DNA of 64,000 bases from Blastomonas sp. SL216 (GCA_026625625.1 CP113055.1:2358501-2422500), one strand, 5' to 3'; positions 46,435 to 55,887 are shown, numbered from the stretch's first letter. The notes: generated by a model from the sequence alone, not told the origin. Translations and numbers: made by a program.

Positions 46435-47622
46435 CTATCCCTTCAGGCCCAGCGCGCGCTGGGCAATGATGTTGTGCTGAATCTCGCTCGACCCGCCATA
46501 GATCGAGGTGACGCGGGCATAGAGCGCGCCCTGCATCGCATAGGGCATGTCGGCGGGCAGATCATGGCCGTTGTCCAGCGGCGCGAAATGCGCGGCGCGC
46601 GGCCCCAGCGCCCCGACCCAGAGCGCGGTGCCCGCCTGGCTCAGCTGCGACCAGCGCAGCTTGATCATCGATCCCAGCGGGCCGGAATCCACCCCTGCCG
46701 CCGCATCGGCCATCACGCGCAGCACCATGGTCTGCAGCGCGATGACCTCGATCTCATATTGCGCCAGCTTCGCCTTGAAACCCGGCATGTCGATCAGCCG
46801 CACCCCGCCGATCGTGCGCCTGGCTGCCGCCTCGCGGATGGCCTTGACCGTCTGGATCAGGAAGATCGCGACCGATGCGGTGACCATGCGCTCGCGGTCG
46901 AGCAGCACCTTGCCATATTCCCAGCCGCGCCCTTCCTCGCCGACCAGATTGGCGGCGGGCACGCGCACATCGTCGAGGAACATCTCGTTGGTGTGGTGCT
47001 TTTCGTCCATCGTCGCGACCGGGCGGATGGTGATGCCCGGGGTCTTCATGTCGACTAGCAGCAGCGAAATGCCCTGCTGCCGCTTGGGTTCGTCCGATGT
47101 CCGCGCCAGCACGAAGCAATGGCTGGCGACATGGCCATAGCTGGTCCACGCCTTTTGCCCGTTCAGCACATAATCGTCGCCGTCCCGGACCGCGCGGGTG
47201 CGCAGCGAGGCCAGGTCGGACCCGGCATTGGGTTCCGAATAGCCCTGGCACCACCAGTCGTCGGCATGGATGATGCCGGGCAGGTAGCGGTCCTTGAGCG
47301 CCTGGCTGCCATAGGTGAAGATGATCGGCCCGATCAGTTCCAGCCCCTGGTGGAACTGCGCCGGCGCATCCGCCTCGGCCGCTTCGGTCCAGAAGATATA
47401 CTGGCGGATCGGGCTCCAGCCGGTGCCGCCATATTCGACTGGCCAGGTCGGTGCCCCCCAGCCGCGCGCGGCCAGGCGCTTCTGATAGGCGATCAGCTCT
47501 TCGGGGTGCAGCCGCAGGCCGGCACGCACGCGCGTGCGCCATTCGTCGGGAATGCCGGTCGCAAAAAAGGCGCGAACCTCCTCGCGAAAGGCCATGTCGG
47601 CAGGATCGAGTTCAAATTCCAT
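46435..47622 (-). CDS. Acyl-CoA dehydrogenase, larger subunit-like
   Basis: 395 residues from ATG 47622. Typical ACAD: WPVEYGGTGW, the FAD/substrate block GYSEPNAGSDLASLRT with WTSYG, and the C-terminal IYGGSSEIQHNIIAQRALG. The family resemblance is closer to canonical ACADs than for the next gene, so this may be the FAD-binding and catalytic partner. Its start overlaps the end of the SMP-30-like gene by 11 bp. Confidence 0.9.
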   Translation of the reverse strand: MEFELDPADMAFREEVRAFFATGIPDEWRTRVRAGLRLHPEELIAYQKRLAARGWGAPTWPVEYGGTGWSPIRQYIFWTEAAEADAPAQFHQGLELIGPIIFTYGSQALKDRYLPGIIHADDWWCQGYSEPNAGSDLASLRTRAVRDGDDYVLNGQKAWTSYGHVASHCFVLARTSDEPKRQQGISLLLVDMKTPGITIRPVATMDEKHHTNEMFLDDVRVPAANLVGEEGRGWEYGKVLLDRERMVTASVAIFLIQTVKAIREAAARRTIGGVRLIDMPGFKAKLAQYEIEVIALQTMVLRVMADAAAGVDSGPLGSMIKLRWSQLSQAGTALWVGALGPRAAHFAPLDNGHDLPADMPYAMQGALYARVTSIYGGSSEIQHNIIAQRALGLKG

Positions 47623-48514
47623 GGGCAGTGCCTGTTGCGGGTTGGAAGGTGAGACGGCTTTCGGCAATTCCCCGGACGCCGAGGCCGCGGACCACGGCGA
47701 TCCGACCGCCATCGGGATGGTCGGTCACCAGATTATGGCCGGAATTGCCGATCGAGGTTACGTAGAGCGTCTCCATCCCCTCGCCGCCGAAGGCCGGGCA
47801 CGAGGGAAAGGGCATGGGCATGTCGATCTGGCGAAGCAGCGTCCCATCGGGCGACACGCAGGCGAGCGCCTGGTCCAGCACCAGCGCGATCCACAGATTG
47901 CCATCGGCATCCACCGTCGCCCCATCGGGGGCCTGGCCGATGCCGGCGAGGTCGATGCGGCCCGTCTGCGGTCCGATCGTGGCGGTCGCGGGGTCATAAT
48001 CGTGGCAGCGGATGAAGCCGTCCAGGCTGTCGGCGCAATACAGGCGGCGGCCATCGGGCGAAAAGCAGATGGCATTGGATATGCGCATCCCCTGCGCGAT
48101 CTCGCGCAATTCAGCATCGGCGGTAAGCTGGAACAGCGTGCCCGTTGCGGTTTCCTGCATCCGGGTATGGCCGCACACATAGCTGCGCCCGCCCCGATCC
48201 ACCTTGCCATCGTTGAGCCGCACCGCGCCACCCTGCGCCGGAACCGCCAGCAGGGTTTCCGCCGCACCGGTCTGTGTGTCGATCAGCGCAAAGCGATCAG
48301 CGAGGCCCGCGATCAGCCCGCGATCGCAAAGGCCGATGCTGCCCACCATGCTGTCATACTGCCAGGTGACGGGGTCGTCCCCGGTTCCCCCTGCGCTGTG
48401 GATGGTCTGGCCCACCGCATCGACCCACCAGAGCCGGGCGCTCGCAGGGTCCCAGAGCGGGCTCTCGCCAAGCCGGCACCGGAAGTCGCCCAGAAAACCG
48501 ATATCGATATCCAC
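47612..48514 (-). CDS. SMP-30 / gluconolactonase-type lactonase
   Basis: About 300 residues if the GTG at 48514 is used (GGAGAGG upstream); an ATG 27 bp earlier is the alternative. Six-bladed propeller features: RLGESPLWD (metal-binding Glu), VRLNDGKVDRGG (Asn) and SNAICFSPDGRRLY plus APDGATVDADGNLW (Asp). These enzymes open lactone rings using a divalent metal. In this operon it would be the natural step after the Baeyer-Villiger monooxygenase (58157-59803). Confidence 0.88.
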   Translation of the reverse strand: MDIDIGFLGDFRCRLGESPLWDPASARLWWVDAVGQTIHSAGGTGDDPVTWQYDSMVGSIGLCDRGLIAGLADRFALIDTQTGAAETLLAVPAQGGAVRLNDGKVDRGGRSYVCGHTRMQETATGTLFQLTADAELREIAQGMRISNAICFSPDGRRLYCADSLDGFIRCHDYDPATATIGPQTGRIDLAGIGQAPDGATVDADGNLWIALVLDQALACVSPDGTLLRQIDMPMPFPSCPAFGGEGMETLYVTSIGNSGHNLVTDHPDGGRIAVVRGLGVRGIAESRLTFQPATGTAHGI

Positions 48515-48606
48515 GCCCGCGCCTCTCCACTGCCGGCCCATGCCGGTCGCCTGAGTGCGCGATTATGCCGCGAGATGAAGGCTGCGCACGTGATCCGGCG
48601 CGCAGG

Positions 48607-48631
48607 CCCAGACTATCATGTCCGCGATAGT
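48607..48631. promoter_or_regulatory. ACTATC dyad upstream of the SMP-30 gene
   Basis: CCCAGACTATC at 48607 overlaps an inverted repeat ACTATC-N8-GATAGT (48612-48631), about 95 bp upstream of the SMP-30 gene and just after the IclR stop. CCCAGACTAT recurs exactly at 58123 before the monooxygenase gene and with one change at 53083 before the enoyl-CoA hydratase gene. Candidate operator of an IclR protein. Confidence 0.4.
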
Positions 48632-48637
48632 GCGAAG

Positions 48638-49390
48638 CTAGCGCGCGGCGGGGCGGAACGAGGCGGTGAGGTCGCGCAGGATTTCGACAATCGCGTCCTT
48701 GCGATCGGCAATGCGTTCAGCAAGCCCGCCCACCCCGAGCGCCAGCGGCACGCCGCCCAGATCGGCATCGAGCGCCATGGTGATCGACGAGACCGCAGGC
48801 GTAGGCCGGTGGGGAATATACGCATAGCCGACCTGGCGGACATGTTCGACATCGCGCATGATCTGCGCGTACGACACCCGAGCAGAGTCGCTGGCATGAT
48901 AGGCGTTGGAATAGCGGCACAGCTTTTCGATCGCGCGGTCGTCCATCCGGGCCATCAGCGACAGGCCTGCCGATGAATCCACCAGCTTGCGCATCGCACC
49001 GACCTGCGGCGCCATCTGGAATTCATGGGCAGGCGTCAGCAGGATGATATACTGGATGAACAGGTCGTTGCGGGTGATCAGCGCCACCGTCTCGTCAGTC
49101 CGGCGCTGCAGTTCCTCGACCAGCTCGCGATAGCCACCCTGCGCCTGGATATAGTCGGGCAGCCAGTTGCCGAGCTCGCTGATCCGCGTCGTCGGCAGAT
49201 AGGTGCGATGGTCGCGGTCATAGTTGAGATAGCCCTTCATCACCATGCTCTTGAGCAAGGCGGTGGTGCTCGATTGCGGATAGCCGAGCGTGCTGTGGAT
49301 CTCGTGCAGCGGCAGCGGGGTGCGCCGTTCGGCGAACAGTTCCAGCACCTCGAAGGTCCGGAGCGCGGATTTCACGGCTGGTTGCGACAT
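48638..49390 (-). CDS. IclR-family transcriptional regulator of the catabolic island
   Basis: 250 residues from ATG 49390 (GGAGGGGGA upstream). Winged helix: VKSALRTFEVLELFAERRTP, IHSTLGYPQSSTTALLKSMV. The effector domain resembles that of the IclR at 59862-60656 (shared GYLNY, RRTDETV, NDLFIQYIIL, LALGVGGL), so the two are close paralogues within one island. It lies between the SDR-like gene and the SMP-30 gene on the same strand and probably controls the surrounding set. Confidence 0.92.
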   Translation of the reverse strand: MSQPAVKSALRTFEVLELFAERRTPLPLHEIHSTLGYPQSSTTALLKSMVMKGYLNYDRDHRTYLPTTRISELGNWLPDYIQAQGGYRELVEELQRRTDETVALITRNDLFIQYIILLTPAHEFQMAPQVGAMRKLVDSSAGLSLMARMDDRAIEKLCRYSNAYHASDSARVSYAQIMRDVEHVRQVGYAYIPHRPTPAVSSITMALDADLGGVPLALGVGGLAERIADRKDAIVEILRDLTASFRPAAR

Positions 49391-49454
49391 TCCCCCTCCC
49401 GGATGTCTTGCTTTGCGCATGAGACTGCCCGTCCTTGCCCGCGCCGTAAAGGGG

Positions 49455-49970
49455 TCAGGCGCGCTGGCGGGCCTGGGTCATTCGAAGATTGTCGCCGCCA
49501 TCGCAAGCGATGACCTGCCCGCTGACCCCATTGGTCTGCAGCAGCGCAGCAGCCATGTACGCCGCAGCCATGGCCTGGCGATCGTCGGCCGCGCCCATGG
49601 CGATCATGTTGATCGTCACGCCCTCGCGCATGTATTCCAGCGCTACCGACCGCATCAGCCCGGTCGCGCCGACGGCAAAGGCAGCGGCAAGGCTTGCGTC
49701 CCAATGACCCAGCCCTTCGGTCGTGCCGATCAGCACGATGCGCCGATGGCCGGGAACAAGACCCGCAAGCGTCTCTCCCAGATCGGCCAGCGGCTGGATC
49801 AATCCGGCTTCCAGATCTTCATCGCCCAGAGCGGCAAGCCCTGCCCTGCGGGTGCCGGGCAGGGCATCGACCAGTGCGACAGGTTCGGCAAGCCCGGCGC
49901 CGCACAGATCCTTGACCTTGGCTGCGATGATCGCCGTGAGGCTTTCGGGGCCAGCGATGACCGTCAGCAT
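49455..49970 (-). CDS. SDR-like protein lacking cofactor and catalytic motifs
   Basis: 171 residues. The C-terminal half matches the SDR core (GATGLMRSVALEYMREGVTINMIAMG, split by family position) and ends with the SDR SGQVIACDGG block, but the N-terminus has no TGxxxGxG motif and the usual YxxxK reads DASLA here. It starts inside the preceding SDR gene (7-bp overlap), so the two are coupled. A non-catalytic partner in a mixed SDR complex is plausible; decay of a former SDR gene is the alternative. Confidence 0.65.
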   Translation of the reverse strand: MLTVIAGPESLTAIIAAKVKDLCGAGLAEPVALVDALPGTRRAGLAALGDEDLEAGLIQPLADLGETLAGLVPGHRRIVLIGTTEGLGHWDASLAAAFAVGATGLMRSVALEYMREGVTINMIAMGAADDRQAMAAAYMAAALLQTNGVSGQVIACDGGDNLRMTQARQRA

Positions 49971-50686
49971 GGAAACACCCCCAGCGATTTGCCGCCATCG
50001 ACCAGCAGCACCTGACCATTGAGCGACCGTCCGGCGGGCGATGCGAGATACGCCACCGCCTCGGCGATCACGTCGGGCGAGAGAGCCGCGCCGCTCGGTT
50101 CCAGCGCCGTCAGCCGATCGCGCATCTGCGGGGTGAAATCGGCGATCATGCGCGTCTCGACCATGCCGGGCGCGACCGCGTTGACGCTGATGCCGCGCCA
50201 GCGCAGCTCCACCGCCATCGCCCGGGTCATGCCGACCACGGCCGCCTTGGACGCGACATAATGCGCCGCGCCTGCCCCGCCCAGATAGCCGCGTGATGCA
50301 ATGTTGACGATCGCGCCGCCCTGCATCCGCCGCGCTGCCTCGCGCGCGACCAGAAAGGTGCCGCCCGTGTTGATCCGCAGCATCCGTTCGAACGCGGCGC
50401 GGTCGATCTGCTTGAGCGGCAACAGCTGCGCGGCGATTCCGGCGCAGTTCACCACGATATCGGGCGCGGGGAACGCATCGAACACGCCCGCAACGGCCTC
50501 TGCATCGGTAATGTCGAGCAAGGTCGCGGTCACATCGTCCCGCCCGGTCGCCCAGCCCAGTGCCTCGCCATCCCGGTCGGCAGCGACGACATGCCAGCCC
50601 AGCGCAGACAGACGCTCAGCCACCGCACGGCCAATCCCCTGCGCCGCGCCCGTCACCAGCGCGTGAGGGCGCAGCGGATCAGCCAA
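49964..50686 (-). CDS. Short-chain dehydrogenase/reductase (SDR)
   Basis: 240 residues if the TTG at 50686 is used; this gives the standard SDR length, and the start overlaps the acyl-CoA ligase stop by 8 bp. An extended open frame to 50755 has no family resemblance. TGAAQGIG near the N-terminus, NCAGI, SRG then YVASK with catalytic Tyr and Lys, and the C-terminal LNGQVLLVDGG. A likely 3-hydroxyacyl-CoA or secondary-alcohol dehydrogenase of the island. Confidence 0.88.
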   Translation of the reverse strand: MADPLRPHALVTGAAQGIGRAVAERLSALGWHVVAADRDGEALGWATGRDDVTATLLDITDAEAVAGVFDAFPAPDIVVNCAGIAAQLLPLKQIDRAAFERMLRINTGGTFLVAREAARRMQGGAIVNIASRGYLGGAGAAHYVASKAAVVGMTRAMAVELRWRGISVNAVAPGMVETRMIADFTPQMRDRLTALEPSGAALSPDVIAEAVAYLASPAGRSLNGQVLLVDGGKSLGVFPC

Positions 50687-52277
50687 GCGCTGCCAGCGCC
50701 AGCTCGGTCGCGCGACGATAGTCCGATTTGCCGCTGGCATGGCGCGGCAGATCATCCAGCACGATCATCCGCCGTGGCAGCTTGTAGCGGGCAAGATCGG
50801 CCTCCAGCGCAGCACGGGCGCGCGGTTCGTCAAAGCCTGAGCCGGTGCGGATCAGCGCCACCACGGCCTTGCCCCAGGTTTCATCGGGAATGCCGACAAC
50901 TATGGCGTCCTCGATCCCCGGCGCGCGCTTCAGCGCCTCTTCGACCTCTTCAACGAACACCTTTTCGCCGCCGGTATTGATGCACAGATTGCCGCGCCCG
51001 ATCAGCCGGATCAGCCCCTCGGGCGTGCGCTCGGCCATGTCGCCGGGGATCGCGTAGACGGTGTCGCCGATCCGGCGATAGGTCTGCGCGGTCTTTTCCG
51101 GATCGCCGAAATAGCCCAGCGCAAAGGGCGGCCTGCGCGCCAGCCAGCCGGTGCCAGGCTCGTCATCGGTCAGCACCCGGTCGGTATCGACATCGATGAT
51201 CACGGTCTGCCGCCCCGGTTCGAAATAGCCGGTGGGGGTGGAACGCTGCGCCGTGGTGAGCGCATAGCCAAAGCCCGAGGCTTCCGATGCCCCCAATATG
51301 TCGACCAGCGACAATTGCGGCAGCTGCTCCACCAGACCGCGCTTGACCTCCTCGCTCCACATCAGCCCGGCCGAGGAAATCACCTTGAGGCTGGACAGGT
51401 CCCAGCGTCCCGGATGCGCTGCGAGCGCCTGCAGCATCGGCCGCGCAAAGACATCGCCGACGATCAGGATGCGCGTTACGCGATGCCGCTCGACCTGGTC
51501 CCACAATTCGGCAGCGTCAAAGCTGTCCTTTTCCAGCAGCACCGCCGTGCCGCCCATCAGCAGCTCGGCCATCGAACTGTTGAGCCCCGCGCCATGCATC
51601 AGTGGGCAGGCGGGCATGACCCGGCCCGGCGCGGTATTGGCGGCGACCTGGCGGGCATGATCGTCCAGCGTGGTAATGGTGGTGCGTACGGTAGGCGATT
51701 CCAGCTGGACCTGGCGGGCATCGCGCGCCGCCCACATCACGCCCTTGGGGCGCCCCGTCGTGCCGCCGGTATAGAGCAGATAGCCATCGGTCGGCGAGCG
51801 GGTGATGGCGAGCGGGACTCCATCACCCTGCCCCACCATGGCCTCATAGCCGTCGGCGTCGCCGCCGATCTGCACCACCAGCTTCAGGTGATCGAGCGCG
51901 GCAGGCAGCGGGGCGACGACGCCGGCAAACTCGTCCTGATGGAACAGCGCTGCGGCCTGGCAGTCGGCCAGCACATATTCGATCTCTGCCGTGGTATAGC
52001 GATAGTTGATGTTGACATGCGTCAGCCGCGCCTTGAACGCAGCACAGGCAATTTCGATGAATTCGGGGATGTTGCGCGCGAGGATCGCCACGCGGTCGCC
52101 GCTTGCCAGCCCGGCGGCCAGCATCGCCCGCGCCAGCCGGTTGGTGCGCGCGTCGAAATCACCCCACAGGATCGTCCGGTCGCCGCGCACCAGCGCGGGC
52201 CTGTCTGCCGGAACATGGGCTGCGGCCACGTCCAGCAGGTCACCGAAATTCCAGTTGCCGCCCGTCTCGCTCGCCAT
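50679..52277 (-). CDS. AMP-forming acyl-CoA synthetase
   Basis: 532 residues from ATG 52277 (GAGG seven bases upstream). The AMP-binding P-loop LLYTGGTTGRPKGVMW, the A5-like ASEASGFGYALTT, GTGWLARRPP and the C-terminal Lys block ASGKSDYRR are all present. It activates a carboxylic acid to its CoA ester via an adenylate and starts the beta-oxidation part of the route. It is 8 bp downstream of the enoyl-CoA hydratase gene. Confidence 0.93.
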   Translation of the reverse strand: MASETGGNWNFGDLLDVAAAHVPADRPALVRGDRTILWGDFDARTNRLARAMLAAGLASGDRVAILARNIPEFIEIACAAFKARLTHVNINYRYTTAEIEYVLADCQAAALFHQDEFAGVVAPLPAALDHLKLVVQIGGDADGYEAMVGQGDGVPLAITRSPTDGYLLYTGGTTGRPKGVMWAARDARQVQLESPTVRTTITTLDDHARQVAANTAPGRVMPACPLMHGAGLNSSMAELLMGGTAVLLEKDSFDAAELWDQVERHRVTRILIVGDVFARPMLQALAAHPGRWDLSSLKVISSAGLMWSEEVKRGLVEQLPQLSLVDILGASEASGFGYALTTAQRSTPTGYFEPGRQTVIIDVDTDRVLTDDEPGTGWLARRPPFALGYFGDPEKTAQTYRRIGDTVYAIPGDMAERTPEGLIRLIGRGNLCINTGGEKVFVEEVEEALKRAPGIEDAIVVGIPDETWGKAVVALIRTGSGFDEPRARAALEADLARYKLPRRMIVLDDLPRHASGKSDYRRATELALAALG

Positions 52278-52285
52278 GGCCAGCC

Positions 52286-53050
52286 TCAACGTCCCTGAAA
52301 GACCGGCGGGCGCTTTTCGACGAACGCTGCCACCGCCTCGGCTGCATCATGCGAGGTCGCAAGCTTGGCGGTGTTGCCCTGCTCATAGATATAACCATCG
52401 CGCAGCGTCATGTTCTCGATCGTACGCATGCTGTCCTTGGCCAGTCGCGTGGCGAGCGGGCTCTTGGCGGCGATGTTGCGCGCCATGTCCATCGCAAAGG
52501 GCATCAGCTCTTCGGGCGGCAGGCAGGCTTCGATCACGCCGCGCCGATAGAGCTCCTCGGCTGGAGCGCGATAGCCGGTCAGCATCATCCGACGCACCAG
52601 CGAATGCGGCAGGATGCGCTCGGCATGCTTGCCGCCGCCCATCAGGCCGACATCGACCTCGGGCAGGCCGAACACCGCATTTTGCGATGCGATGATGATG
52701 TCACAGCTGGCGACCAGCCCCAGCCCCGCGCCCAGCGCCGGGCCGTTGACCGCCGCGATCGTCGGCTTGGCATTGTCCATGATGCAATAGCTGACCTCGC
52801 GCACCTTGCGGTTGCGCGCCCAGCGTGCGCCGGGGGCGGAGAGATCGGGCCGGTTGCGCAGATCGGCCCCGGCAGAAAAGCACTTGCCCTCGCCCGTCAG
52901 CACGACAACGCGCACATCGTCGCGGTCGTTGAAGCTATCGAACGTGGCGATGATCTCGTCGACCAGGTCCATGTTCTGGGCGTTGACCGGCGGGTTGTCG
53001 ATGGTCACCACCGCCACATAGTCCGCGACTTCCAACCTGACCTGACTCAT
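52286..53050 (-). CDS. Enoyl-CoA hydratase/isomerase family protein
   Basis: 254 residues from ATG 53050 (GGGAGAGG upstream). Crotonase fold: GEGKCFSAGADL (oxyanion), NGPALGAGLGLVASCD and GLPEVDVGLMGGGKHAERI with the active-site Glu region. It hydrates an enoyl-CoA or cleaves a ring. The motif GGCAGACTAT lies 33-42 bp upstream at 53083. Confidence 0.92.
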   Translation of the reverse strand: MSQVRLEVADYVAVVTIDNPPVNAQNMDLVDEIIATFDSFNDRDDVRVVVLTGEGKCFSAGADLRNRPDLSAPGARWARNRKVREVSYCIMDNAKPTIAAVNGPALGAGLGLVASCDIIIASQNAVFGLPEVDVGLMGGGKHAERILPHSLVRRMMLTGYRAPAEELYRRGVIEACLPPEELMPFAMDMARNIAAKSPLATRLAKDSMRTIENMTLRDGYIYEQGNTAKLATSHDAAEAVAAFVEKRPPVFQGR

Positions 53051-53082
53051 CTTTACCTCTCCCGCGATATGGCGTGTATCGT

Positions 53083-53092
53083 GGCAGACTAT
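53083..53092. promoter_or_regulatory. GGCAGACTAT motif ahead of the enoyl-CoA hydratase gene
   Basis: Nine of ten bases match CCCAGACTAT at 48607 and 58123. It lies 33 bp upstream of the ATG. A candidate binding site or core promoter element, unproven. Confidence 0.3.
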
Positions 53093-53174
53093 GTGCCCAG
53101 CCATGGCTTGGCACCTGCCGCCTGACCGACACCGCCACTATTGCATATGCGATTTGCCCCGAGGCCCGGCCGGG

Positions 53175-54722
53175 TCAGGGCATCGGCGCCCCGGGCGGGT
53201 GGCCGCTGGCCAGATAGCCGCCATCGGCCTGAACGGTCGCCCCGGTGATATACGATGCAGCGTCCGACGCCAGAAAGGCGATCAGCGCAGCAATTTCTGA
53301 CGGCTGGCCCAACCGCCCCATCGGAATGCGCGCGGTGATGGCCGCCATGTCGCGAACCCCGGCATCGATCAGCGCTTCGACCGCTGGCGTACGGATATAA
53401 CCCGGCGCGACGGCATTGACGCGGATGCCATGCTCCGCCCATTCGCAGGCCATGCTGCGCGTGAGCATGGTCACCGCCGATTTGGAGGCGCAATAGGCAT
53501 TGCGGCCCGGCAGCCCGAGCGATGCGGTGATCGAGGACAGGTTGACGATGGCGCCGCCGCCATGGTCGCGCATCTGCCGGGCAGCGGCGCGCGCGGCATG
53601 AATGACCCCGGCCATATTGACGTCCACCGTCCGGCGGAAATCCGCCAGCGCCTGGTCTGCACTGGGCATGGAAGGCTCCACCAGCCCTGCATTGTTGACC
53701 AGCAAGGCGACCGGCCCCAGCGTTGCGGCGATCCGCGCAAAGGCATCGTCGACCTGGCGCTGGTCCGCAATATCCACGTGCCAGCAGGCATGGCGGCCAC
53801 CGGGGTCAGACTGCTGGTCCAGCACGGCCACCTGCCATCCCTGTTCGGCCAATTGGTCGGCAATCGCCGCGCCGATACCGCTAGCGCCCCCGGTCACACA
53901 GGCGATATCGCCGGGCCGATGCGCCCGCTGCGGCATGGTCATGCTCGATGCGCGGCCCGATCCGCCAAACGCATCGACGCCGCCATCGACGCTGAGCAAG
54001 GTCCCTGCCAGATAGCCGCCCTGCGAAAGGTGGAACACCGCCTCGGCGATCTCATGCCCCTGACCCAGCCTGCCCGCCGGGATCGCCCGCGCCACCGATT
54101 CCCGGTCGAACCGGCCCTCGCGTTCCAGCGCCAGCAGGATTTCCGTGTCGATATAGCCAGGCAGCACCGCATTGACGGCAATGCCCAGCGGCGCGAGCTC
54201 CACGGCCAGGGCCCGGGTCATGCCGATCACCCCGGCCTTGGTCATGCCATAGGCGGCCCTGCCCGGCAGCGCGCGCAGGCCTGCGCCCGAGGCAATGTTG
54301 ATGATGGCCCCGCTGCCCCGCGCCGCCATCGCCGGGATAGCCGCACGCGCGACCAGAAACGGCCCCTGCAGGTTGATGCTGATCAGCCGCTCGATATCCT
54401 CGGCAGGCACGTCCAGCAACGGCCGCGCGAAGCGGTCCACCACGCCGGCATTGTTGACCAGCACGTCGATCGGGCCGAACCGCGATTGAATATCCGCCAT
54501 GACACGCACGACATCGGACTCAGCAGAAACGTCCATGCAGACCGCGATGTGCTCAGACCCGAGGGACCGGGCCGCGAGCGCGCAAGCCTCGTAATTGCGG
54601 TCGGCCAGCACGACCCTGTCCCCAGCCTCGGCAAAGCGGCGGGCACAGGCAAGCCCTATGCCGCGCGCGGCCCCTGTTACCAGAACCAGCCTTTGGCCCG
54701 TGCTGTCACCGTGTTCCGCCAT
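53175..54722 (-). CDS. Double SDR fusion protein
   Basis: 515 residues made of two complete SDR domains. Domain 1: TGAARGIG (16-23), S145, Y158-K162 and a C-terminal SVDGG. Domain 2: TGGASGIG (277-284), S397, Y410-K414 and VQADGG. A Gly/Ser and Pro/Arg linker (about 252-272) joins them. Both look catalytically intact, so one chain may do two oxidations or form an internal dimer. It is the first gene of the minus-strand set and divergent from another SDR. Confidence 0.9.
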   Translation of the reverse strand: MAEHGDSTGQRLVLVTGAARGIGLACARRFAEAGDRVVLADRNYEACALAARSLGSEHIAVCMDVSAESDVVRVMADIQSRFGPIDVLVNNAGVVDRFARPLLDVPAEDIERLISINLQGPFLVARAAIPAMAARGSGAIINIASGAGLRALPGRAAYGMTKAGVIGMTRALAVELAPLGIAVNAVLPGYIDTEILLALEREGRFDRESVARAIPAGRLGQGHEIAEAVFHLSQGGYLAGTLLSVDGGVDAFGGSGRASSMTMPQRAHRPGDIACVTGGASGIGAAIADQLAEQGWQVAVLDQQSDPGGRHACWHVDIADQRQVDDAFARIAATLGPVALLVNNAGLVEPSMPSADQALADFRRTVDVNMAGVIHAARAAARQMRDHGGGAIVNLSSITASLGLPGRNAYCASKSAVTMLTRSMACEWAEHGIRVNAVAPGYIRTPAVEALIDAGVRDMAAITARIPMGRLGQPSEIAALIAFLASDAASYITGATVQADGGYLASGHPPGAPMP

Positions 54723-54909
54723 GGCTGCCGCTCCTGCCCAATGGTCTTGTGTTCCGCCAGAGCCTCACCTGCGCGAACGCGGGGGTCAAAGGGGGCCGAT
54801 AGCGCCCGCGCCACTATCATAAGCCGAATAATGGAGCCGCCGCCGCCGGTCATGTTGCCGCTGGCCGATCGCATCGGGCTAAGTATCACCAAAGCACGAA
54901 AGGATGGAC

Positions 54910-55668
54910 ATGGGCGGGGAACTGCAAGGCAAGGTGGCCGTGGTGACGGGCGCATCGCGCGGCCTGGGGCGGGCCATTTCAGAGCTTTTCGCTCGCGAAG
55001 GCGCAAGCGTGGTCCTGATCGACCTGAAACAGCCCTGGGCGCAGGCTGCGGCTGATGCGATCGCGGCGACCGGGGCCAGCGCGATCGGTATCGGGGCTGA
55101 TGTTTCCGACCGCGACGCGCTGACCGCCGCGATCGACGATGCCGCCCGCCAGCTCGGCCGGATCGACATCCTGGTCAACAATGCGATGTGGAACAGCTAC
55201 AATCTGATCCCCGACATCACACCGGACATATTTGCACGGATGATGGGCGTCGGCCTGGGCGGCATGGTCTGGGGCATCCAGGCCAGCGTGCCGCACATGC
55301 CGGAAGAAGGCGGCGCGATCATCAACATCGGATCGATGGCTGGCCGCTTGGGCAGCGCCGGTGCGCTGCTCTATGCGGCGGTCAAGGCCGGCGTCGACGG
55401 ACTGACCCGTTCGGCATCGGTCGAGCTTGGGCCCCGGCGCATTCGCGTCAATGCGATCGCCCCCTCGACCGTTGCTACCGAAGGGGTGATGGCCATTCTG
55501 ACCGAAGAGCAGATCGCCAAGCGCGTCACCCAGACACCGGTCGGCAGGCTGGGAGAAGCAGCGGACATCGCGCAAGCCGCGCTCTGGCTGGCCGGCGGAC
55601 GCTCCACCTTCGTCACCGGCCAATCGCTCGCGGTCGATGGCGGCATCGGCCACACGCTGGTGCGGTGA
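54910..55668 (+). CDS. Short-chain dehydrogenase/reductase (SDR)
   Basis: 252 residues from ATG 54910, five bases after AAAGGA; an ATG at 54904 would leave no spacing. TGASRGLG (14-21), VNNAMWNS in place of the usual NNAG, SMAG and YAAVK as catalytic residues, and LAVDGG near the end. It lies ahead of TonB receptor 4 on the plus strand and divergent from the double-SDR gene. The NNAMW variation in the otherwise conserved NNAG motif is unusual. Confidence 0.9.
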   Translation: MGGELQGKVAVVTGASRGLGRAISELFAREGASVVLIDLKQPWAQAAADAIAATGASAIGIGADVSDRDALTAAIDDAARQLGRIDILVNNAMWNSYNLIPDITPDIFARMMGVGLGGMVWGIQASVPHMPEEGGAIINIGSMAGRLGSAGALLYAAVKAGVDGLTRSASVELGPRRIRVNAIAPSTVATEGVMAILTEEQIAKRVTQTPVGRLGEAADIAQAALWLAGGRSTFVTGQSLAVDGGIGHTLVR

Positions 55669-55887
55669 CCGGGCATGAACCGGAGCCCCTGCGCAAATCG
55701 CCATTATGATTATCATGGCTCAACAGCCGGCACGGATTGCCTCTTGCGACCCGATGCTGCGAGATCACCAGGCTAGAACAAAGCCAAATTCCGCATAACC
55801 GCGCTGCAAAAGACCGTCAGGCCTGCATGGCCCGTCGCGTCCCCTGCACGCGTGCTTGCGACAGGCACAGACAATGAGGGGATGGAG

